A stretch of DNA of 32,880 nt, taken from contig NZ_MUNP01000076.1 of assembly GCF_002001105.1 (NCBI RefSeq), positions 1 through 32,880 on the forward strand, written 5' to 3'. Made by a program: the position numbers and the translations under genes. This document shows, piece by piece, positions 27,057-32,880 of this stretch. This stretch comes from Rhodanobacter sp. C06. Its GTDB lineage: Bacteria; Pseudomonadota; Gammaproteobacteria; Xanthomonadales; Rhodanobacteraceae. The notes beneath the pieces are model-generated. The model made no database searches. It saw only the letters and a program-made list of their open reading frames with translations, and was not told the origin of the DNA. Every line of letters starts with the position of its first letter. The first letter of the stretch is position 1.

Positions 27057-27416
27057 CAAACAAGAAATCGCGATTTATTCTTTATAAACTAGCTATTTAC
27101 GCAATATTTTTCGATATTTTGAGATGAACGGTATATGTTGCGTGCACCTCGTAAAATCACGCGCGAATGATCGCATTGCAACATGGCAACCTCGATATCT
27201 GCATGACCCATGTCGTTGCATGCAATGGCATGCACCGTCTTGCATCGGAGGCAATCTGGCCGGCCAAAGTGCTTATTTGAAATTTCGCCTCGGCCGCACA
27301 TATTTGCGGCAACAACATTCGGGAAATGTCAGGCGACACGCAGTCGGTACATGGCCTGTTGCATTGACTGGATCATGCCAAGGCGGCATTCGAAACCCGC
27401 CACGCCAGGCCTCACC
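27057..27416. other. Intergenic region upstream of receptor promoter 2
   Basis: No gene is seen. The first 65 or so bases are very A/T-rich ('TTTATTCTTTATAAACTAGC', 'GCAATATTTTTCGATATTTT') and could act as an UP element. A 10-bp palindrome TTGCATGCAA lies at 27216-27225, amid several TGCA repeats. Short open frames here have no good start signals or protein-like composition. Confidence 0.45.
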
Positions 27417-28733
27417 TCAATTTCCCGGCAATCCGCAACTGCGGTTGAAGTCGCCGATGCCGGCGACCAGGGTGGCGATGGCGACGCGCTCCGGCTCGCT
27501 GAGGTCGGGGTTCCAGCAGTCCATGATCAGCACCACGCGGGTCTGGTCGCTCCGGTTCCACGCCTCGTGCTCGAAGGTGTCGTCGAAAGTGACGCAGCGG
27601 CCTTCCTGCCATTCGTGGATCTCCCCACCCACGTTCAGCGCGCAATCCTTCGGCACGATCAGCGGCAGGTGGGTGACCAGGCGCGTGTTGGTGACGCCGC
27701 GGTGCGGCAGGATGTGGGTGCCGGGACGCAGCACCGAGAACAGCGTCTCCGGCCCGTGTTCGCGGATCCGCGACAGCGGCATCCGCTCGACCAGCGCGGT
27801 GGTTTGCGGGCAGGCCGCGCAGTGCGCGTCGTAGCGCTGTCCGTGGCGGTAGAAGAAATAGGCGTCCCACGCCGCCGGCTGCGCGCCCGAGCCGCGCAGC
27901 ATGGTCTCCAGCTGCTCCCGGGTGTCGGTCTTGAGGAAGGCTTCCAGGTCCCGCGACTGCTCCAGCACCGCACGCAGTTCCGCGCGGATCGCGGCGGTGC
28001 CCGCCTCCAGCGCCCCGAATTCCGGGAAGCGCTCGCGCGGGTAATAGGCCCGGCTGGGAATGCCGGGGAAGTACAGGAACTTCGGCTGCTGCCGCGGATC
28101 GGGCAGGTTAGCCAGCTGCTCGTGCAGGTAGATCGCGAGGCATTGCTCGACACGGCGCAGTTCCGCGCGGCCGTAGCGTTCGCGCAGCGGTTCCAGCATG
28201 CCGTCGAACAAGGCGTGCCGCCCGGCATCCACATGGCGCATCGCGTGCTGCACCGCTGCGCGGATGCCGGGCGCGGTGGTCGCGTCGTCGAGCCAGCGCC
28301 CCTGCGCCTGGGCCGCGCTGATCGCGGCGAAATACGCCACCAGCGCGTCGTGCGGCCGCCCGAGCTGCTCCAGCGCCACGCCCAGCCGCAGACGGGCCAC
28401 GAACATCCCTGGCGCCAGCGCCAGCGCCTTGTCGAGATCGGCGGCCGCGCCCACATGATCCGCCAGCGCCATCCGCACCGTGCCCAGCTGGTGCAGCACC
28501 CCCGCCTCGCGCGGATGGGCACGATGCGCCTGCTGCAGATGCTCGATCGCCCGGGTGGCTTCGCCGCGCTCGAAATGGCGCGCGGCCAAAAACTGCAGCG
28601 CCTCCAGGTCGCCGGGCTCGCTGTCCAGCACGCAGGCGAAGGACTGTTCCGCCAGCGCCTGGTCGCCGCGGCCCAGCGCGAATCGCGCCCGCTCCCGGAA
28701 ATCCGCCACCTGATCCGTCTGCCGCTCTGTCAT
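27417..28733 (-). CDS. TPR protein with aspartyl/asparaginyl beta-hydroxylase domain
   Basis: This is a 438-residue predicted cytoplasmic protein. Residues about 10-150 are TPR repeats ('GDLEALQFLAARHFERGEATRAIEHLQQAHRAHP' and similar). Residues about 265-425 are an Asp/Asn beta-hydroxylase domain of the Fe(II)/2-oxoglutarate type. The iron ligands H344 ('ILPHRGVTN') and H389 ('FDDTFEHEAWN') and the 2-oxoglutarate-binding R399 ('QTRVVLIMDCWNP') are present, so it should be active. The substrate is unknown; relatives hydroxylate Asp/Asn in proteins or lipid acyl chains (LpxO). It lies directly upstream of receptor copy 2 on the same strand but is separated by the receptor's own promoter. Like the sulfotransferases, it couples TPRs to a modifying enzyme. 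Confidence 0.88.
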   Translation of the reverse strand: MTERQTDQVADFRERARFALGRGDQALAEQSFACVLDSEPGDLEALQFLAARHFERGEATRAIEHLQQAHRAHPREAGVLHQLGTVRMALADHVGAAADLDKALALAPGMFVARLRLGVALEQLGRPHDALVAYFAAISAAQAQGRWLDDATTAPGIRAAVQHAMRHVDAGRHALFDGMLEPLRERYGRAELRRVEQCLAIYLHEQLANLPDPRQQPKFLYFPGIPSRAYYPRERFPEFGALEAGTAAIRAELRAVLEQSRDLEAFLKTDTREQLETMLRGSGAQPAAWDAYFFYRHGQRYDAHCAACPQTTALVERMPLSRIREHGPETLFSVLRPGTHILPHRGVTNTRLVTHLPLIVPKDCALNVGGEIHEWQEGRCVTFDDTFEHEAWNRSDQTRVVLIMDCWNPDLSEPERVAIATLVAGIGDFNRSCGLPGN

Positions 28734-28844
28734 CGCGAACTCCAGCCTGCGCGCTTTCTCCCGGTCGTCCGGAAGGAAGCGCGCATGATCAGCAGGGAAT
28801 GACCCCCCGGCGCATGCGGGCCGCCCTGCGTCGGCGAACCCGCC

Positions 28845-29636
28845 TCACTCGCCCTCGCCATCCTCATCGAAGCGCAGGTGCTTCACGCTGCGGCCGTTGC
28901 GGCGGACCAGCTTGAGCGCCTCGATGCCGATGCGGATGTGCGCCTCGACGTACTTCTCGGTGACCTTGCGGTCGCTGGCCTCGGTCTTCACGCCCTCGGG
29001 GATCATCGGCTGGTCGGAAACCAGCAGCAGTGCGCCGCAGGGGATCTCGTTCGCGAATCCGGCCGCGAAAATGGTGGCGGTCTCCATGTCCACCGCCATG
29101 CAGCGGGTGCGCCGCAGGTAGGCCTTGAACTGTTCGTCGTGCTCCCAGACCCGGCGGTTGGTGGTGTAGACGGTGCCGGTCCAGTAGTCGTGGCCGAGGT
29201 CGCGGATCATGGTGGAGACGCCGCGCTGCAGCTGGAACGCGGGCAGTGCCGGCACCTCGGGCGGCAGGTAGTCGTTGCTGGTGCCCTCGCCGCGGATCGC
29301 GGCGATCGGCAGGACCAGGTCGCCGATCTGGTTCTTCTTCTTGAGCCCGCCGCACTTGCCCAGGAACAGCGCGGCCTTCGGCGTGATCGCGCCGAGCAGG
29401 TCCATCACGGTGGCGGCATTGGGGCTGCCCATGCCGAAGTTGATCAGGGTGATGCCGTCGGCGGTGGCGTTCGGCATCGGGCGGTCGCGGCCATGCACCT
29501 CCACGCCGTGCCAGTCGGCGAACAGGTCGACGTAGTGGCCGAAGTTGGTGAGCAGGATGTGCCGGCCGAACTGCTCCAGCGGGGTGCCGGTGTAGCGCGG
29601 CAGCCAGTTGGCGACGATCTCTTGCTTTTCTTTCAT
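28845..29636 (-). CDS. amn: AMP nucleosidase
   Basis: This 263-residue cytoplasmic enzyme cleaves AMP to adenine and ribose 5-phosphate. It belongs to the short form without the N-terminal domain of E. coli Amn. Visible motifs of the nucleoside phosphorylase fold are 'ITLINFGMGSPNAATVMDLL', 'ALFLGKCGGLKKKNQIGDLVLPIAAIRGEGTSNDYLPPEVPA', 'MAVDMETATIFAAGFAN' and 'GALLLVSDQPMIPEGVKT'. AAGGGG precedes the ATG. A 7-bp hairpin (29654-29660 with 29669-29675) lies in its leader. It is divergent from the next gene. Confidence 0.92.
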   Translation of the reverse strand: MKEKQEIVANWLPRYTGTPLEQFGRHILLTNFGHYVDLFADWHGVEVHGRDRPMPNATADGITLINFGMGSPNAATVMDLLGAITPKAALFLGKCGGLKKKNQIGDLVLPIAAIRGEGTSNDYLPPEVPALPAFQLQRGVSTMIRDLGHDYWTGTVYTTNRRVWEHDEQFKAYLRRTRCMAVDMETATIFAAGFANEIPCGALLLVSDQPMIPEGVKTEASDRKVTEKYVEAHIRIGIEALKLVRRNGRSVKHLRFDEDGEGE

Positions 29637-29894
29637 GGGACCCCTTGAGGTCGGCGCAGCAAACCTTCGCTGCGCGTTACCGGCGACGCCACGCCGGCGA
29701 TAGGCCAGTTGTGTCCGTCCATCTTAGAGTGCGGCGCGCCTCCGCCGCCATTCGGAGCGGCGATACGCAGCGACCGCCCATCCCACGATCGCCGCCGCCC
29801 GGCTCGCGCAGCGCACCGCCCGTCACATGACGGCTGCCGGGCTCGTCGTCGCCACGGCACCCTGCCGCGACGGCGACGAGCACGGAGCGGCAAG

Positions 29895-31496
29895 ATGCGC
29901 ATCAGCAAGGCCATCGGGACCAGTAGCGCGCCCTGGCGCGAACGGGGCGCCGCGACCGCGTGTCGCCTGCTCGCCGGCATGCTGCTCGCCTTGCCGATCG
30001 GCGGCACCGTCGCCGCGCCCGTCGACGCCGGCGCGCACGCGCTGGTCGAACAGGCGCTGGCCGCGATGGGCCACGGTCGCGACCTCCACCACGTCGCCGC
30101 AATCCGCAGCACCGCGGTGGCGGCGAACTACGACGTGGTGGAGTTCGACCATGCCGACCCGCCCCATGTCTTCGCCGGCGTCTCGCGACTGGCCGTCACC
30201 GACGACCTGCGCCGCGATCGCCGGCTGGTCGAGGAAACCCCGCTGCACGCCGATCCTGCCGCGCCCACGCCCACCTTGCGCACCCTCTACGACGGCGCCG
30301 CGCAGCAGACCGACACCCGCGTCGCCGGGCGCGTGGTGTCCTCACTGCGGCTGGACGCGCCACCTTCCTGGCAGACCGACGAGCCGGTGCGCGCGCTGCT
30401 GCTGGCCGAGCGCGCATCGGACCTGACGCGCCAACCCGACGCCATCCTGCACGGCCTGCCCCAGCATGTGTTGGCGTTCCACCACGGCCGCTGGCCGGTG
30501 CGCATCTACCTGGATGCGCTGAGCGGCCTGCCCAGCGCGATCGAGACCGTGCGCACCGCCTCGCGCGCGATCAGCGGCGACATCGCCTGGAATGCCTGGG
30601 GCGACCTGCACGACCGCACCGAACTGATGAACTACATGCTGCTCGACGGCATTCGCTACCCGCTGCAGTCGGACTACCTGCGCAACGGCAGCGAACTGCG
30701 CAGCGTGACCCGCGCCACCGTGCAGGTGCTGGGTGCGCCGGACGCGGTCACGTTCGCGATGCAACCCGGCGCGCCGGCGCTGCACACGACCCTGGACCAG
30801 CTCGCGCTCGGCGAACCGGCGGGCCAGGCGCCCGACCCCAAGAAGCCGATCGCCGAGATCGCGCCGGGCATCGTGCAGATCCCCGGCTCCTGGTACAGCA
30901 CCATCGTGCGCCAGGACGACGGCCTGGTGATCCTCGACGCACCGATCGCGCCCGCCTACGCCGCGCGCGTGCTGGCCGAGGCGGCACGCCGCTTTCCCGG
31001 CCTGCCGGTGAAGGCGGTGGTGGCCTCCACCGCGTTCTACTGGCACATGGCCGGCCTGCGCGAGTACGCCGCGCGCGGCATCCCGATCTACACCCGCGAC
31101 CGCAACGTGGCGGTGGTACGCGCGATGCTCGCCGCGCCGCACACCCTGGCCCCCGACGACCTCGCGCGTGCGCCGCGCCGCGCCGACGTGCGCGGGGTGG
31201 CCGGGCCCACGCCGATCGGTACCGGCCGCCACGCCATCGTGGTGATGCCGGTGACCGAGGGCGAACAGCCGATGGTGATGAGCTGGATCGCCGACGCGCG
31301 CCTGCTGCACACCGCCGAGATGGTGCAGCCGCTGGGCCCCGACGGCGCGCTGCTGTATCCGGAATCGCTGCTGGAGCTGAAGCGTTCGGTGCGCGCCGCC
31401 GGTATCCCCACCGCAGGCCTGCGCATGATCGGCATGCACATGAGCCCCACGCCGTGGGATGTGCTGGAGCAGGCGCTGCGCAAAGGCGGCGGCTGA
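29895..31496 (+). CDS. Secreted metallo-beta-lactamase-fold protein with degenerate metal motif
   Basis: This 533-residue protein has an N-terminal signal sequence (about residues 20-42, 'LLAGMLLALPIGGTVAAP'). Residues about 45-310 are an N-terminal domain I do not recognise. From about 315, 'IAEIAPGIVQIPGSWYSTIVRQDDGLVILDAP' begins a metallo-beta-lactamase fold. The usual HxHxDH metal motif aligns with 'TAFYWH' (379-384), so only the last His (H384) of the first motif remains. The following 'MAGLREYAARGIPIYTRDRN' fits the fold. Zinc hydrolase activity is therefore doubtful, although a related subfamily I recall also has an altered motif. GGAG lies 7 nt before ATG 29895, which decides the start. 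Confidence 0.78.
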   Translation: MRISKAIGTSSAPWRERGAATACRLLAGMLLALPIGGTVAAPVDAGAHALVEQALAAMGHGRDLHHVAAIRSTAVAANYDVVEFDHADPPHVFAGVSRLAVTDDLRRDRRLVEETPLHADPAAPTPTLRTLYDGAAQQTDTRVAGRVVSSLRLDAPPSWQTDEPVRALLLAERASDLTRQPDAILHGLPQHVLAFHHGRWPVRIYLDALSGLPSAIETVRTASRAISGDIAWNAWGDLHDRTELMNYMLLDGIRYPLQSDYLRNGSELRSVTRATVQVLGAPDAVTFAMQPGAPALHTTLDQLALGEPAGQAPDPKKPIAEIAPGIVQIPGSWYSTIVRQDDGLVILDAPIAPAYAARVLAEAARRFPGLPVKAVVASTAFYWHMAGLREYAARGIPIYTRDRNVAVVRAMLAAPHTLAPDDLARAPRRADVRGVAGPTPIGTGRHAIVVMPVTEGEQPMVMSWIADARLLHTAEMVQPLGPDGALLYPESLLELKRSVRAAGIPTAGLRMIGMHMSPTPWDVLEQALRKGGG

Positions 31497-31666
31497 GCAC
31501 GCTGCCGCATCGCTGCCGGCCGCGATGCCTCGACGCAGCCCGATGCAATCGAGCCGACACCGGCCGGTTGCCCGGGCATCCACGGCGCCCCGCCTCTCCA
31601 TTTTTCCGAGTTTCGCGCGCGCCTTAGCGTGTTATGTTGCAGACGCCATTCTGAGGGGGATGACAC

Positions 31667-32611
31667 ATGCGCATGGGGCTGACCATGGATGCCGCCTGCG
31701 ATCTGCCGCAGGCGTTTCTTGCAGAGCACCGCATCACGGTGCTGCCGATCACCGTGAAAGTCGACGGCGAAACCTTCATGGACGATCGCGACCCGGCGGA
31801 GATCCAGCGCTTCATCAGCCGCCGCCTGGGTAACCGCAGCCACTCGGCGGAAACCGAACCGACCACGGCGGAGGAAGTGCAGCAGCTGTTCCTGGAACGC
31901 CTGGTGCTGGAGCAGGACTGCGTGTTCAGCCTCACCATCACCGCCACCCGCAGCCCGATCCACGACAACGTGGTGCGCGCCAGCTTCGCGGTGCTGCGCG
32001 GCTACCGCGAGGTGCGCGAGCCGGCCGGCATCCCGGGCCCGTTCCTGCTGCGGGTGATCGACACCCGCAACATCTTCGCCGGCGCCGCGCCGGCGATCTG
32101 GGAGGCGGCCCGGCTGATCGCCGCGGACGAGGCACCGGCCACGATCCGCGAACGGCTCAACCACATCGCCAACCACAGCTACGGCTACATGCTGCCGCGC
32201 GACCTGTACTACCTGCGCGCCCGCGCCAAGAAGAAGAACGACCGCAGCGTGGGCCTGTTCAGCGCGATGCTGGGCTCGGCGCTGGACATCAAGCCGATCC
32301 TGCGCTGCTTCCGCGGCGAGACCGGCCCGGTGGGCAAGGCGCGCGGCTTCGAGCAGGGCGCGCAGCAGCTGTTCGACTACGCCGCCGCTCGCGTGCGCGC
32401 CGGCCTGCTGGTGCCGATGGTGTGCGCCAGCTACGGCGGCGACCTCGCCGTCTTGTCGCACCTGCCCGGCTACACCGGCCTGCGCACGGCCTGCGACGCA
32501 TGCGGCGTCACCTTGCTGGAGGCGCCGATGAGCATCACCGGCATGGTCAATGTGGGCGAAGGCGCGGTGACGCTGGGCTTTGCCGCCGAGGACCACGAGG
32601 CCGCCTTCTGA
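31667..32611 (+). CDS. DegV family protein
   Basis: This is a 314-residue cytoplasmic protein of the DegV fold, whose characterised members (FakB) bind a fatty acid and present it to a kinase. The N-terminus 'MGLTMDAACDLPQAFLAEHRITVLPITVKVDGETFMD' fits. 'VFSLTITATRSPIHDNVVRAS' and 'LGSALDIKPILRCFRGETGPVGKARGFEQG' match later conserved segments. The usual 'TDS-S-DLP' start reads 'MDAACDLP', a variation from the common form. No FakA-like kinase gene is in the window. GAGGGGGA lies 6 nt upstream of ATG 31667. Confidence 0.9.
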   Translation: MRMGLTMDAACDLPQAFLAEHRITVLPITVKVDGETFMDDRDPAEIQRFISRRLGNRSHSAETEPTTAEEVQQLFLERLVLEQDCVFSLTITATRSPIHDNVVRASFAVLRGYREVREPAGIPGPFLLRVIDTRNIFAGAAPAIWEAARLIAADEAPATIRERLNHIANHSYGYMLPRDLYYLRARAKKKNDRSVGLFSAMLGSALDIKPILRCFRGETGPVGKARGFEQGAQQLFDYAAARVRAGLLVPMVCASYGGDLAVLSHLPGYTGLRTACDACGVTLLEAPMSITGMVNVGEGAVTLGFAAEDHEAAF

Positions 32612-32634
32612 GCCTCGGTCCGGCGGAACGAACG

Positions 32635-32880
32635 ATGCCGCACCTGTCTGCCCTGCCCATCGTCCTCGCGCTGCTCGGCGTCGGCCTGTCGGCGCCCTGC
32701 GTCGCGCAGACGGTGTACCGATGCACGGGCGCGCACGGCGAAGCCAGCTACCAGGCCACGCCCTGCCCCGGCGCGCAACGCCAGCACACTGTTGCCCTCG
32801 ACGCGCCACCCGAGCCGCCGCCAGTCACTGCAGCCACGCCGATCGACAGCGTGCCCCCGGCCCCCGCTGCCGTACCGCCG
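32635..32880 (+). CDS. Secreted DUF4124-like protein, 3' end outside window
   Basis: The first 82 codons are visible and the frame is open at the edge. A signal peptide spans residues 1 to about 24 ('LLGVGLSAPCVAQ'). A short Cys-containing domain follows, 'VYRCTGAHGEASYQATPCPGA', typical of DUF4124 (Tyr-Arg-Cys ... Tyr ... Pro-Cys), and then a Pro/Ala-rich linker. The gene starts 23 nt after the DegV stop. Function is unknown. Confidence 0.72.
   Translation, partial: MPHLSALPIVLALLGVGLSAPCVAQTVYRCTGAHGEASYQATPCPGAQRQHTVALDAPPEPPPVTAATPIDSVPPAPAAVPP

Overview
The window is high-GC chromosomal DNA. It most likely comes from a gammaproteobacterium of the Xanthomonadales, and the gene content fits Rhodanobacteraceae (Rhodanobacter/Dyella/Frateuria-like) best. 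The reasons are the dense, GC-rich third codon positions, the three-domain Grx4 protein, the TPR-sulfotransferase/TonB-receptor pairs, and the REP-like intergenic repeat. The genus is an inference and was not tested by any search.

Layout. The left edge (1-156) carries the promoter and boxA leader of a ribosomal RNA operon that reads leftward out of the window. Positions 348-3267 hold housekeeping genes: a DUF192 protein, rubredoxin (reverse), and thiE-hemL. Positions 3385-4694 are an overlapping pair: a secreted helical protein, then a winged-helix regulator with a four-cysteine C-terminal domain. Positions 4695-9787 are mostly reverse strand: glyoxalase I-like, argD, an enhancer-binding-protein-like regulator with an altered GAFTGA loop, a Lon-N-domain protein and an HSDL2-like dehydrogenase. 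A perfect 20-bp inverted repeat separates these from a forward ABC ATPase/permease pair (9925-12254) and a GDSL hydrolase (12456-13064).

The most interesting part is 12960-27056, an old tandem duplication of a block of about 6 kb. Each copy has a Grx4-rhodanese gene, a TPR-sulfotransferase gene and, converging on the latter, a TonB-dependent receptor gene of about 1,050 codons with a similar promoter and an untranslated leader of roughly 170-225 nt. The second copy starts with a remnant of the GDSL hydrolase 3' end, which shows where the duplicated segment began. The sulfotransferase and receptor copies have diverged strongly. The Grx4 copies are about 98% identical over 888 bp, which suggests gene conversion. 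A secreted ChaN/Tiki-like protein lies between the copies, and a TPR-aspartyl/asparaginyl beta-hydroxylase lies just beyond the second receptor.

The right end (28845-32880) carries AMP nucleosidase, a secreted metallo-beta-lactamase-fold protein with a degenerate metal motif, a DegV-family protein, and the start of a secreted DUF4124-like protein cut by the window edge.

Working model (inference): the receptor plus TPR-sulfotransferase is a repeated functional unit. The receptor imports, or displays on the surface, a substrate, and the cytoplasmic TPR enzymes (sulfotransferases, possibly also the beta-hydroxylase) modify a partner. No transposase, integrase, CRISPR array, tRNA or complete rRNA gene was seen.
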